Assembly (NCBI RefSeq): GCF_009733595.1
Contig: NZ_WOFH01000005.1
Location: 532,406-596,405 of the forward strand
Direction: 5' to 3'
DNA length: 64,000 nt
Source: Actinomadura litoris
GTDB lineage: Bacteria; Actinomycetota; Actinomycetes; Streptosporangiales; Streptosporangiaceae
Below the pieces are notes generated by a model that saw only the letters and a list, made by a program, of their open reading frames with translations, was not told where the DNA came from and did no database searches. How positions within the stretch are numbered: the first letter of the stretch is position 1; every line of letters begins with the position of its first letter. Below, in pieces: positions 39,568 through 48,267 of this stretch. The position numbers and the translations under genes are program-made.

Positions 39568-40149
39568 ATGACCGAGCGCCCGCGCGCGGACGCCAGGCGC
39601 AACCGCGCGCGCATCCTGGCCGTGGCCGAGGACGAGGTCGCCGCGCACGGCCCCGACGCCTCGCTGGAGCAGATCGCCCGGGTGGCGGGGGTCGGCTCGG
39701 CGACCGTCCGGCGGCACTTCCCCACCCGGCGCGCGCTGCTGGAGGCCGTGTCGCGCAGTCAGATGGAGGCGCTGTGCGGGCGCGCCCGCGGCCTGGGCGG
39801 GGACGGCGGGGGCCGGAGCGCGCTGGTGGAATGGCTGGCCGACGTCGTCGCGCACTCGGCGTCCGCGCGGGGCCTCGTCGCGGCGCTGGCCTTCGAGGGC
39901 GCCGAGCCGGGGCAGGAGGACGGCTGCGCGGCGATGATGGAGGAGGCGGTGGAGCCGCTGCTGCGCCGCGCGGTGCGCGAGGGCGCGGTCGCGGCGGACG
40001 TCACCGTCGCCGACCTGGTCACGCTGGTCGTCGGCGCCGTCCTCGCGACCGAGCACCACCCTGACCCGGTCGCGGCGGCCGACCGGGTGTTCCGGCTCGC
40101 CGTCGCCGGGATCGGCCCGCCCGGCGGCCGGTGGTCAGGTGCCCGGTGA
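39568..40149 (+). CDS. TetR-family transcriptional regulator
   Basis: A protein of 193 residues from ATG 39568, with GGGAGA eight bases upstream. The N-terminal helix-turn-helix is RNRARILAVAEDEVAAHGPDASLEQIARVAGVGSATVRRHFPTRRALLEAV in outline, with the usual HFPTR recognition-helix end. The C-terminal part is the helical ligand and dimer domain. It is divergent from the NmrA-like gene and probably controls both through the inverted repeat. Its stop codon directly abuts the convergent iron-sulfur gene. Confidence 0.92.
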   Translation: MTERPRADARRNRARILAVAEDEVAAHGPDASLEQIARVAGVGSATVRRHFPTRRALLEAVSRSQMEALCGRARGLGGDGGGRSALVEWLADVVAHSASARGLVAALAFEGAEPGQEDGCAAMMEEAVEPLLRRAVREGAVAADVTVADLVTLVVGAVLATEHHPDPVAAADRVFRLAVAGIGPPGGRWSGAR

Positions 40150-40695
40150 TCAGGCGTTCGGAGGAGGGGCCAGGTCGGCGGCGGTGTACCGGTCGGTGAG
40201 GAGGTGGACGGTCTTGCCGGACGAGCCGCGCAGCCCCTCGCCCAGGTGCCGGTCCTCGTCGCCGCGCCCGGACAGGAGCACGTCGACCCGGTCGCGCAGG
40301 GCGGTCGCCCCGGGCATGCGGACGAGTTCGGGCCAGGTGTAGCCGGTGAACAGGATGACCGACAGGGACGTCTCGTCCCGGATCCGCGCGAGCAGCCGCA
40401 GCACCGGGCGGCGTTGCAGCAGCGGTTCGCCGCCGCGGATCGTCACCCCCTCGATCCAGCCGGTGAGCAGCGCGATGTGCGCGAACATCTCCTCGCCCGT
40501 GACCTGGTGGCCGCGCCGGGCGTGCGTCTTCGGGTCGCGGCAGCTCGGGCAGCCCAGCGTGCGGCTCTGGAGCCAGAGCACCGCGCGCGTGCCGGGCCCG
40601 TCGGTCTCGCTGAACGGCTCGAAGGCGTGCACGCGCAGCGGACGCGGCGGACGCGGCGCCCAGGTCAGCTGCCGAGGCCGGAGTTCGTCGCTCAC
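40150..40695 (-). CDS. NrdG-like 4Fe-4S protein lacking the first radical-SAM cysteine
   Basis: A protein of 181 residues from GTG 40695. It aligns by eye with NrdG-type activating enzymes: VLWLQSRTLGCPSC is followed by RDPKTH, later by GVTIRGGEPLLQRRPVLRLL (the GGEP SAM-binding motif) and SVILFTGYTWPEL. In the family the cluster motif is CxxxCxxC. Here the first position is Arg45 (CGC, one base from TGC), while Cys49 and Cys52 are kept. A normal 4Fe-4S cluster is therefore doubtful, and the protein may be inactive or use another ligand. It is divergent from the FHA gene, which lies beside a Ser/Thr kinase. No partner glycyl-radical enzyme is present. Confidence 0.82.
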   Translation of the reverse strand: MSDELRPRQLTWAPRPPRPLRVHAFEPFSETDGPGTRAVLWLQSRTLGCPSCRDPKTHARRGHQVTGEEMFAHIALLTGWIEGVTIRGGEPLLQRRPVLRLLARIRDETSLSVILFTGYTWPELVRMPGATALRDRVDVLLSGRGDEDRHLGEGLRGSSGKTVHLLTDRYTAADLAPPPNA

Positions 40696-40875
40696 GCCGT
40701 GATTACACTCCGGCCGCACCGGGACCGGTCCCGGGCGGCGCGGGGGACGGGCGGATGCCGAAGTTCGGCGACCGGGCGTCGGGGCCGGGGCGAGGCGGTA
40801 CAACGTCGCAGACGGGACCCCTCCCGCCGGGGCACGCTTACGGTGAGCGCCGCGGGGCCGGAGAGGACGGTGCAC

Positions 40876-41706
40876 ATGGCGTCGACGATGCGGAAGCCGC
40901 CCGGCAAGGTCGACATCCTGCCGAAGGAGATCGGCAGCCTGGCGACCGGGCTGCCCCCGGCGCAGCCCGGCACGCTGTTCGTCATGGGCGCGAACGGCGG
41001 GATGCGGGTGTCGCCCGACGCGGGGTTCGACGTGGTGTTCGGACGCTGCGAACCCGACGTCCACGTCTGTGTGGGGCCGTCCGACCCGCGCGTCAGCAGG
41101 CAGCACGGCTACATCACCCGCGAGCACTCGCGCTGGGTGCTCTACAACCTCGGCAAGCTCGCGATCCGCTTCCCCGGGTCGCGCCTCGTGCTCGGCGGGC
41201 ACCGCGCCGAGCTGCCGGTGGCCTACACACCGCTGTTCATCGTCGCGCCGGGGCAGGAGCACCTGCTGGAGGCGCGGATCGCCGCCGGTCCGGTCACGCC
41301 GGGCCCGGTCGACCTGCACGAGGTCCCGACCTACGACCCCGACAGCCCCGAGCACCCCGACAACCGCGGGCCGGGCGCCGACCGCTGGCGGCTGAACCCG
41401 CTGGAGAAGCTCGTCCTGGTCTGCCTCGCCCAGCGCTACCTGCGGCAGGAGCCGTGGCCGCAGCCGCTCACCTGGGCGCAGGTCGCCGACGAGCTGGGCC
41501 GCCTGCGGCCCGGGGAGAAGTGGAACGAGCGGCGCGCCGCCCGCATCGTCACCGGGGTGCGGATGCGGCTCAGCGCCGAGGTCCCCGGCCTGCTGGAGGA
41601 GCAGATCCCGCCGCCGATCGGCAACGCGCTCAACCACAACCTGATCAGCGCGCTGCTCGTCCGCACCAAGCTCCGCACCGAGGACCTGGACCTCCTCGGC
41701 GGCTGA
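40876..41706 (+). CDS. FHA-domain protein
   Basis: A protein of 276 residues from ATG 40876. The FHA domain lies at about residues 30-125: VVFGRCEPDVHVCVG holds the conserved Gly-Arg, and DPRVSRQHGYITREHSRWVLYNLGK holds Ser-Arg-x-His and the later Asn. The C-terminal region (LNPLEKLVLVCLAQRYLRQEPWPQPLTWAQVADELG) looks like a winged-helix domain. The protein should bind phosphothreonine peptides, most likely made by the convergent Ser/Thr kinase whose gene ends 11 bp away. The same FHA/kinase pairing is common in actinomycetes. Confidence 0.88.
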   Translation: MASTMRKPPGKVDILPKEIGSLATGLPPAQPGTLFVMGANGGMRVSPDAGFDVVFGRCEPDVHVCVGPSDPRVSRQHGYITREHSRWVLYNLGKLAIRFPGSRLVLGGHRAELPVAYTPLFIVAPGQEHLLEARIAAGPVTPGPVDLHEVPTYDPDSPEHPDNRGPGADRWRLNPLEKLVLVCLAQRYLRQEPWPQPLTWAQVADELGRLRPGEKWNERRAARIVTGVRMRLSAEVPGLLEEQIPPPIGNALNHNLISALLVRTKLRTEDLDLLGG

Positions 41707-41717
41707 CCCGCCGCGCG

Positions 41718-43664
41718 TCAGGCGGGCGGCAGCTGCGCGGCGGCCGCGTCGGCCAGGGACGTCGCCATCGCGCAGAGCTGCTTGGTGGGCGGGTCGCCCT
41801 CCACGACGAGGTACAGCATCTCGATCGCGTCCTTGCCGTTCTGGTCGGGATAGTGCCGGTGCACGACCCGCGCCAGGCACGTCCCCTCGCCGTCGCCGTT
41901 CGCCTCGATGAAGGTCTCGCGGCCCCGGAGCCGGGTCGGGCTGCCGTCCCTCGGGCCGAGCGGCTCGCCCCGGTCGAACCGCAGCTTGACGAAGATGCGG
42001 CGGGTGGTGCTGCGCCAGCGGCAGTCCCAGCCGCCGAACCCGGTCTTCGGGTCGGCGGCGTCGATGCCCGGGACGAGGTCGAGCGCGCGGGCCCCGAGCA
42101 GCACGCAGGCGTTCCGGTTCGCCAGCGACGCCGCCGGGAACGGCGCCGCGCGGCGGGGGACCGGGCCCGCGTTCAGCACCGCGACCGCCTTGGTGACGGC
42201 GGCGTCGGCGATGCCGCACAGGGGCGCGGCCCTGCCGTCGTCGAGCTGCGCGTCGACCGAGATCGTGGTGCCGACGTCGGGGGAGGGCAGCAGCAGCCGC
42301 CGGCCGCAGTGGTCGTCCTCCTCCGGGTCCTGGACGACCTGGACGCGCCCCATCGCCTTCACCGGACCGGCCGTCTCGGGCGCGGACTCGGCGGCGAGGT
42401 GGACCTCAAGATCGACCACCGCCTCGCCCGCGCCCTCGCCGATCGTCAGCACGACGTCGCACCGGTCGAAGTTGCCGTAGTCGATGTCGAGTTCGGTGTC
42501 GCCGAACCGGCCGAGCGCGGCGGGGTCCAGCAGCCGGCACGGGTCGATCGTGTGCGGGTCGCCGATCAGCGACACCGGCGTCGCGCGCTTCGGCGTGGCG
42601 CCGCCGTCCCTGTAGAGGGGGCTGAACGGGAGCGCGATCAGCGCCGCGAGGATGACCGCGCCCACCGCGAACCGCCGCGGATACCGCCGGATGAGCACGG
42701 CCGAACGCGTCCACGGCGACGGGCGCCCGCCCGGCCCGCCCGGCACCGGCCCGCCCGGCACGGGGCCGCCGCCGGGAGGATCCGACGCCGGGGGCCAGGT
42801 CTCCTTGGCGTAGTCGGGCGGCTCCAGCGCCACATCGCCGGCGACCTCGTCCAGCATCCGCCGCGCCTCGCCGGGGGTGGGCCGGTCGGGCGGGTCGGCT
42901 CGCAGCATCGCCGCCAGCACACCGCCCAGCGGCCCCGCCGCGACGGCCGCCGCCTGTGCGGAGGGCCCGGCCTCGGGCGCGTCGCCCGGGGGCTCGTCGG
43001 CGCGCGTCCCGCCGGTGAGCTCCTCGCCGGTCCTCGGGCCGGGCGGCGACCCGGTGATCAGGGCGTAGACGGTGGCGCCGAGCGAGTACACGTCGGACGC
43101 CGGTTCGGGCAGCCCCCGGACGACCTCCGGCGCGGCGTAGGCGGGGGTGTGGCTGACGGGCCCGTTCTGGGTGGTCGTCTCCAGCCCCGCGAGCCGGTAG
43201 GCGGCGCCGAAGTCGGCGAGCTTGACCGTGCGCTTCTCGGTCATGACGATGTTGCCCGGCTTGACGTCGCAGTGCACGATGCCCGCCGCGTGCAGGGCGA
43301 CCAGCGCGTCCGCGATCTCGGCGCCGATGCGGGCCGCGACCCGCGGCGGGGCGGGCGGCCACGCGTCCAGGCTCCCGCCGCGCACGTACTCCAGGACGAG
43401 CCAGGACGTGCTCCGCCACAGGCTCCGCACCTGGATGGCGTCGAACAGCGTGACCACGTGCGGATGGCTGAACCGCGCCAGCGCGTGCGCCTCGGCCCGG
43501 AGCTGTTTGAAAGCGTGCGGGCCGCTGCCGCCGAATTTGGGCCGCTTCAGCACCACATGGCGCGGCAGGACCAGGTCGTCGGCCACCCACACCTCGCCGG
43601 TTCCCCCGTGAATGGGCCCTTTGACCAGCCGGTACCGTCCGGCGATCACCGCTCCCATGCGCAC
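41718..43664 (-). CDS. Membrane Ser/Thr protein kinase with cysteine-containing sensor domain
   Basis: A protein of 648 residues from GTG 43664, with GAGAGGAG five bases upstream. The kinase domain (about residues 8-270) has a glycine loop HGGTGEVW, the ATP lysine in HVVLKRPKF, catalytic HCDVKPGN and DFGAA, and an APE motif (AYAAPEVV). HCD replaces the usual HRD, so it may not need loop phosphorylation. A proline/glycine linker and one transmembrane helix (RFAVGAVILAALIALPF) lead to an extracellular domain of about 250 residues with several cysteines (DPCRLLDP, RCDVVLTIG, NRNACVLLG). The neighbouring FHA protein is a likely phospho-partner. Confidence 0.92.
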   Translation of the reverse strand: MRMGAVIAGRYRLVKGPIHGGTGEVWVADDLVLPRHVVLKRPKFGGSGPHAFKQLRAEAHALARFSHPHVVTLFDAIQVRSLWRSTSWLVLEYVRGGSLDAWPPAPPRVAARIGAEIADALVALHAAGIVHCDVKPGNIVMTEKRTVKLADFGAAYRLAGLETTTQNGPVSHTPAYAAPEVVRGLPEPASDVYSLGATVYALITGSPPGPRTGEELTGGTRADEPPGDAPEAGPSAQAAAVAAGPLGGVLAAMLRADPPDRPTPGEARRMLDEVAGDVALEPPDYAKETWPPASDPPGGGPVPGGPVPGGPGGRPSPWTRSAVLIRRYPRRFAVGAVILAALIALPFSPLYRDGGATPKRATPVSLIGDPHTIDPCRLLDPAALGRFGDTELDIDYGNFDRCDVVLTIGEGAGEAVVDLEVHLAAESAPETAGPVKAMGRVQVVQDPEEDDHCGRRLLLPSPDVGTTISVDAQLDDGRAAPLCGIADAAVTKAVAVLNAGPVPRRAAPFPAASLANRNACVLLGARALDLVPGIDAADPKTGFGGWDCRWRSTTRRIFVKLRFDRGEPLGPRDGSPTRLRGRETFIEANGDGEGTCLARVVHRHYPDQNGKDAIEMLYLVVEGDPPTKQLCAMATSLADAAAAQLPPA

Positions 43665-44646
43665 CGTGACTCCTCTCACCGGAACGCCCACAAGCCGCGC
43701 GAGATCAAACCTACTGGGTGACAGTCCAGACACACACCGTTTCGGCGTTACCCGTCCTTGGCCGGTCCGGCAAGGAGCTACCGCGAACAAATGATCATTA
43801 CCAGGGGCTTTCCCGGCCCGGCCCCACTTCCGGAGGGGAGCGCCGTTTCTCCTAACCCCCTTCCCGGTTGGACGTTGGACGCCGCCCGGCGCGCCGCCCC
43901 CCTCCTCCAGGGCAGGGCCAAAAGGGGCCCTATCAGATCAGGACGCTCAATGCAATCACTTCGGCTTGGTAGCTCGCCCGGCCGTCACTTGGACTGTCCA
44001 AACGGAAAATCAGTGCCGCGAGCAGGGGGTTTCACCTCCGTCGGGCGGCCTCGCGGGCAAACGTCACGGGCCGGGACTTACCCTCGCCTTTGCGGGCATC
44101 GAGAGAAATGGTTTGTGCCGGAGGCGGGTGACCATAACCCGCGTGCACGCCAACGGCTCGCGGGTCGGCGGCAGGTGTGTTCACTGTGCCCGGCAACGCT
44201 ATGTCTGTGCAGGTCAGAGCATATTTCGAGGGCGATTGAAGGGCCCCTGAAAACGCCGTCCAAGGCGGGCTTGCCGCCATCTGCCGGGGCCCGCGCAGCC
44301 TTGGCGGAGCATGCCGGTGATCTGACTACCGGCCTGGAATCTCTCTACTTTTAGTGTCAGGGTGGCAAATCGCGGTGGTACTGTGATCGTCGCGGTTCCC
44401 GGCCCTGGCCCGGAAAGCCCCGGCCGTGCCGCGAGAACGCGCAGGTCGCAGCAGGTGAAACGGTTTTTCGGACCGGCCGCGGTAAGCGAGATGTCCCTTG
44501 CGGGTGGCGACCGGGACGATTAACCATGACGATGTCCAAGATTGGACGATTCGGGAGGTGCTTCGTAGTCTGCCTTAGCACAGTGAATCGGACGAGCTCT
44601 TGATTGCCGGTACCTGACGCTTCCCCACGCACTGACAGGCCGACCC
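43665..44646. other. 1-kb intergenic region without a supported gene, with TTGGAC dyads
   Basis: No reading frame on either strand shows coding character, and GC content is lower than in the genes around it. TTGGAC recurs: twice in direct repeat at 43868-43880, as the palindrome TTGGAC-T-GTCCAA at 43989-44001, and in the opposite arrangement GTCCAA-GA-TTGGAC at 44534-44547. The last lies about 100 bp before the dehydrogenase. I see no known riboswitch. Divergent promoters or a structured RNA are possible. Confidence 0.6.
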
Positions 44647-46215
44647 GTGAGAGCGGACACCATGTTGCATGATCTACTCCCTCTGTCGACGAACGAGTTC
44701 ATCGCCGGGATCGAGGCGGTCGCGCCCCGCTTCGATTCCGCGACCTACCCCCAGCGGAACCTGCCCGCCGACGACTGGACCCTGCTGACCAAGGCGGGAG
44801 TGCTCCTCCCGACATTGCCCAAGGAGTTCGGCGGGCGCGACAGCCATATCGAGATGTGCCGGGTCGTGGAGACCCTGTCCGAATGGAACCTTCCGCTCGG
44901 CATGTACGTGACGATCGTCAGCGCGGTCGCGCTGCGTCCGATCGTGCTCTGGGCCGGTGAGGAGGCCCGCCAGGAGGTGCTGCCGCACTACGCCGGCGGC
45001 GACCCGATGATCGCCGGGTTCGCCTCGACCGAGCCCGGCTGCGGCTCGGCCATGTCGGCGATGACCACCACCTTCGAGGAGGTGACGGGCGGGTACCGGA
45101 TCCGCGGCCGCAAGCACTGGCAGGCCTTCAGCCTCAGCGCGCAGTGGTGGCTGGTCAGCGCGAAGAACGACGACCACGGTCGGCGCGAGTACGGCTACTT
45201 CATCGTCAAGCGCAGCGAGGGGTTCCGCACCCTCCAGACCTACGAGCCGCTCGGCCTGAAGATCATCGACTACGGGTTGAACGAGATCGACGCGGTGATC
45301 CCCCGGCACCGGCGGATCGCCGCCGACGGCGGGTCGCTGCGCCCGATGGCGGAGATGCTGATGGCCTCGCGGTCGATGATGGCGGCGATGGGCACCGGGT
45401 TCCTGCGCCGCGTCAGCCGGGAGGCGCACGCCTACGCGGCGCGCCGCCGGATCGGTCCGGCGCCGCAGTCGGCGATCCGGTTCGTCCAGTACCGGCTGGC
45501 GGCGATCGACGCGTCCTACGCGATCTGCGCCGCGCTCAACCACCACCTCCAGACCGACCTGGACATGAAGGGCGCCATGCTCGGCGCGTTCCCGGCCGTC
45601 CACGCCATCAAGACCGTCGCCACCGAGCGGATGCTGAGCGCCGCCCACCACTACCAGCAGCTCGTCGGCGGCGAGGGGTACCGCAGCGGGTCCCCCACCA
45701 ACATCTCCGCGCAGGCGTTCCTCGACGCCCGCGTCTACACGATCTTCGACGGCACCAACGACCTGCTCAGCCAGCAGCTCACCGAGTGGTGCCTCGCCCG
45801 GACGGCCGGGCGCCCGCTCAGCCGGTTCCTGGCCGAGTGGCCGCCCACCGCCTCCGCCGTCCGCGCCTGCCGCCTCGACCTCGGCTTCCTCGACCAGCCG
45901 CTCCGGCAGGAGCACCTCGTGCTCGCCGGGCGCGCGATCGCCTACCTGTTCACGGCGGGCCAGGTCATGCGGTGGACCGCCGAGACCGGCGCCGACCCCG
46001 TCCGGTCCCGGGCGGCGGTCGAGTTCCTCAAGGCCGACATCGCCTGCGTCCAGACCGAGTTCGGGCTGCTGGCGGCGGGCGTGATCCGTCCCGTGGACGG
46101 GCTCGACAACGGGCCGGGGGACATGGCCGCGGACGCGGGCGGCGCACCCGCGGCCGCGCCGTCCGCGGCCGGGGTGCTGTTCTCGCGTTCCGTCCCGGTC
46201 AGCACCGAAGCCTGA
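44647..46215 (+). CDS. Acyl-CoA dehydrogenase-like flavoprotein
   Basis: A protein of 522 residues from GTG 44647 (ATG 44662 is equally possible). The order of motifs is that of the family: AGFASTEPGCGSAMSAM for FAD/substrate binding, GRKHWQAFSLSAQWWLVSA, and HHYQQLVGGEGYRSGSPTNISAQAFLDARVYTIFDGTND near the C-terminus. In many members the base is the glutamate in the YEGT motif; here the position is Asp368 (FDGT). Some acyl-CoA dehydrogenases use a glutamate elsewhere, so activity is not excluded. The C-terminal 100 residues are longer than usual and end in an Ala/Gly-rich tail. No electron-transfer flavoprotein or ligase gene is near. The substrate is unknown. Confidence 0.85.
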   Translation: MRADTMLHDLLPLSTNEFIAGIEAVAPRFDSATYPQRNLPADDWTLLTKAGVLLPTLPKEFGGRDSHIEMCRVVETLSEWNLPLGMYVTIVSAVALRPIVLWAGEEARQEVLPHYAGGDPMIAGFASTEPGCGSAMSAMTTTFEEVTGGYRIRGRKHWQAFSLSAQWWLVSAKNDDHGRREYGYFIVKRSEGFRTLQTYEPLGLKIIDYGLNEIDAVIPRHRRIAADGGSLRPMAEMLMASRSMMAAMGTGFLRRVSREAHAYAARRRIGPAPQSAIRFVQYRLAAIDASYAICAALNHHLQTDLDMKGAMLGAFPAVHAIKTVATERMLSAAHHYQQLVGGEGYRSGSPTNISAQAFLDARVYTIFDGTNDLLSQQLTEWCLARTAGRPLSRFLAEWPPTASAVRACRLDLGFLDQPLRQEHLVLAGRAIAYLFTAGQVMRWTAETGADPVRSRAAVEFLKADIACVQTEFGLLAAGVIRPVDGLDNGPGDMAADAGGAPAAAPSAAGVLFSRSVPVSTEA

Positions 46216-46235
46216 CCTTGGGCCCGGCCGGGAAC

Positions 46236-46811
46236 TCAGATGCCCTCGCGGCGGCGGATCAGCTCGACCAGGTCCGCCGCCCGTTCCTTGATGAGGTTCA
46301 GGCCGGGATGCCCCCACGGCTTCGGGTCGCGGTCGACGATGCAGACCGTTCCGAGGACCGTGCCAGTGTGGTCGATGAGGGGGGCGCCCGCGTAGGTGCG
46401 GATGCCGAGCCGGTCGACCACGGGGTTGCCCGCGAAGCGCGGATAGTCGCACACGTCGTCCAGGACGAGGGCCTTACGCCGCATCACGACGTGCGGGCAG
46501 TACCCGTGGTCGAGCGGGACCTCCCGGCCCAGCTCGACCGCGCCCGTCGCGTCCGACCCCGGGACGGGCGGCGCGTACAGGCCGCTCAGGTACTGCCGGT
46601 CGGTCACGAAGTTCACCATCGCGAACGGCGGGTGCTCGGAGCCGACGAGCCGCCCCGCGGTCTCGGCGAGGTCGCGGGCGAGCGCGTCGAACTCGCTGTC
46701 GGGGCCCTGCCCGAGGCCGAGTTCGCGCAGCCGCGCGACCCGCTGGGGGACCTCGGGGTCGACGGGCGTGAGGAGGTGGCCGGGCGGGTCGTAGAGCGGC
46801 TCATGGGTCAC
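46236..46811 (-). CDS. GAF-domain protein
   Basis: A 191-residue protein that is mostly one GAF domain (about residues 35-185): MVNFVTDRQYLSG, HGYCPHVVMRRKALVLDDV, IRTYAGAPLIDHTGTVLGTVCIVDRDP. The segment HGYC-PHVV with its cysteine is typical of GAF proteins that follow conservon operons. It lies 25 bp after the small GTPase and on the same strand, so it is probably the last gene of the conservon transcript. The ligand is unknown. Confidence 0.88.
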   Translation of the reverse strand: MTHEPLYDPPGHLLTPVDPEVPQRVARLRELGLGQGPDSEFDALARDLAETAGRLVGSEHPPFAMVNFVTDRQYLSGLYAPPVPGSDATGAVELGREVPLDHGYCPHVVMRRKALVLDDVCDYPRFAGNPVVDRLGIRTYAGAPLIDHTGTVLGTVCIVDRDPKPWGHPGLNLIKERAADLVELIRRREGI

Positions 46812-46836
46812 GGGGTTCTCCCTGAGTGGTGGAACG

Positions 46837-47424
46837 TCAGTTGGGGGAAGCGGGGGCGGGCGCCGCGGCCAGGAGGTGCAGGATCAGCTCGCGCAGCACC
46901 GAGGTGGCGGACGGCCGGTCCCGCGCGTCGCACGGCACGACCGGCACCGCCGGGTCGAGGCCGAGCGCGGAGCGCACCTCGTCGGCGCCGTAGCGGAACG
47001 CCGAGTCGAACTCGTTGACCGCGACGAGGAACCGGGTGCCCCGGCTCTCGAAGAAGTCGACCGCCTCGAAGGAGTCCTGGAGGCGGCGGGTGTCGGCGAG
47101 CACGATCGCGCCGAGCGCTCCGGCGGACAGCTCGTTCCACATGAACCAGAAGCGCCGCTGGCCGGGCGTCCCGAAGAGGTAGAGCACGATGCCGTGCTGC
47201 TCGATCGTGATCCGGCCGAAGTCGAGCGCCACCGTCGTGGTGGACTTCTGCTCCACCCCGCCGAGGTCGTCGACGCCGACGCTGGCCGCGGTGATCAGCT
47301 CCTCGGTGCTCAGCGGCTCGATCTCGCTGACCGCGCCGACGAACGTCGTCTTGCCGACGCCGAAGCCGCCCGCGACGAGGATCTTGACCTGGGTGGGGGG
47401 TTCCTCAGGCTCGTTGTAGGCCAT
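46837..47424 (-). CDS. Conservon small GTPase-like protein (CvnD type)
   Basis: A 195-residue ATP/GTP-binding protein. The P-loop is VAGGFGVGKTTFVG (residues about 17-30). The switch-like region LDFGRITIEQHGIVLYLFGTPGQRRFWFMW contains the GTPGQ that replaces the usual DxxG, as in MglA/CvnD proteins. VAVNEFDSA corresponds to the nucleotide-specificity NxxD motif. It works with the roadblock protein and sensor kinase encoded upstream. The gene overlaps the DUF742 gene by 20 bases, so expression is coupled. Confidence 0.92.
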   Translation of the reverse strand: MAYNEPEEPPTQVKILVAGGFGVGKTTFVGAVSEIEPLSTEELITAASVGVDDLGGVEQKSTTTVALDFGRITIEQHGIVLYLFGTPGQRRFWFMWNELSAGALGAIVLADTRRLQDSFEAVDFFESRGTRFLVAVNEFDSAFRYGADEVRSALGLDPAVPVVPCDARDRPSATSVLRELILHLLAAAPAPASPN

Positions 47425-47806
47425 CGAGCAGCTTCTCCAAGAGGGCTCGGTCGGTCGGATCGGCGGCGATGTGGGTCGCCTGCGTGGTCATCGCCCGGCG
47501 ATCCAGCAGGTCGGACAGGACGACCTTGGTGACCACCACGGGCAGCCGTAACTGCGCGGCGACCTCCGCGACGGAGGTCGGCGTACGGCACAGGTCGAGG
47601 GCCCGCGCGTACTCGGGGTCGACGCCGGGCGGCGGCCGCTCGGCCGCCACCACCAGCGAGAGCAGGCCCAGCTCGACGGAGGGGCGGGTGCGGCCCGCCG
47701 TCACCGTGTAGGGCCGGACGAGCCGTCCGGCCGCGTCGTCGAGCCAGACCTCGTCGTCGGCGGGGTCACCGCCGGGGGGCATACCGGGCGTCATGCCGGA
47801 CGTCAT
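47405..47806 (-). CDS. Conservon DUF742 protein (CvnC type)
   Basis: A protein of 133 residues from ATG 47806, whose codon overlaps the roadblock gene's stop (ATGA); two further in-frame ATGs follow. The core RLVRPYTVTAGRTRP, then EYARALDLCRTPTSVAEVAAQLRLPVVVTKVVLSDLLDR, is the winged-helix-like DUF742. Its position as the third gene of a four-gene conservon is standard. A DNA-binding or linker role is suspected in the family, not proven. Confidence 0.92.
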   Translation of the reverse strand: MTSGMTPGMPPGGDPADDEVWLDDAAGRLVRPYTVTAGRTRPSVELGLLSLVVAAERPPPGVDPEYARALDLCRTPTSVAEVAAQLRLPVVVTKVVLSDLLDRRAMTTQATHIAADPTDRALLEKLLDGLQRA

Positions 47807-48261
47807 GCCGGACGGCGCGGATCGGCGGCGGCGGCCGGGGGGCGCGCCGCGGTGTGCAGGAACGGCCGGACGGCCCTGATCAACCGGGCCATCTCGAAAC
47901 CGACGACGCCCGGATCGGCGTCGCCTCGCGCCAGCACCGCCAGCACCGAGTTGAAACCGGCCCAGGAGATGAAGAGCTGGCTGGACTGGAGTTCCGCCAC
48001 CACCTGCCGGACCTCGTTGCTGTTGTCGAACTTGGTGCCGGTGCTCCGCGCGATGGAGAACAACCCCGACGCGAGCGCGGCGAGGTGTTCCGCGCTCGCC
48101 CGGTCGAAACCGTCGGATGCCTTCAACATGCCGTCGGAGGACAGCAACACGCTCCCGCGTATCACCGGAACCTCCTCGCCCAGCCCCCGCAGCAGCCAAG
48201 CGAGATCCTGCGCCTGGTTCGGGGAGACAGCACTCAATGGACGCTCCTTCTCGTTAGTCAT
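47803..48261 (-). CDS. Conservon roadblock/LC7 protein (CvnB type)
   Basis: A 152-residue protein of the roadblock/LC7 fold, DLAWLLRGLGEEVPVIRGSVLLSSDGM at the N-terminus, then ASAEHLAALASGLFSIARS and QLFISWAGFNSVLAVLARGDADPGVVGFEMARLI. It probably acts as a GTPase-activating or scaffold partner for the CvnD protein. ATG 48261 lies six bases after the kinase stop. Confidence 0.93.
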   Translation of the reverse strand: MTNEKERPLSAVSPNQAQDLAWLLRGLGEEVPVIRGSVLLSSDGMLKASDGFDRASAEHLAALASGLFSIARSTGTKFDNSNEVRQVVAELQSSQLFISWAGFNSVLAVLARGDADPGVVGFEMARLIRAVRPFLHTAARPPAAAADPRRPA

Positions 48262-48267
48262 GTCTCG

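Noticed and set aside
43758..44354. 198-codon open frame downstream of the kinase start
   Set aside because: Composition and residue pattern are not protein-like, and there is no RBS or homology.
43665..44646. Known riboswitch (cobalamin or cyclic di-AMP type) upstream of the dehydrogenase
   Set aside because: I could not find the conserved boxes of those classes by eye.
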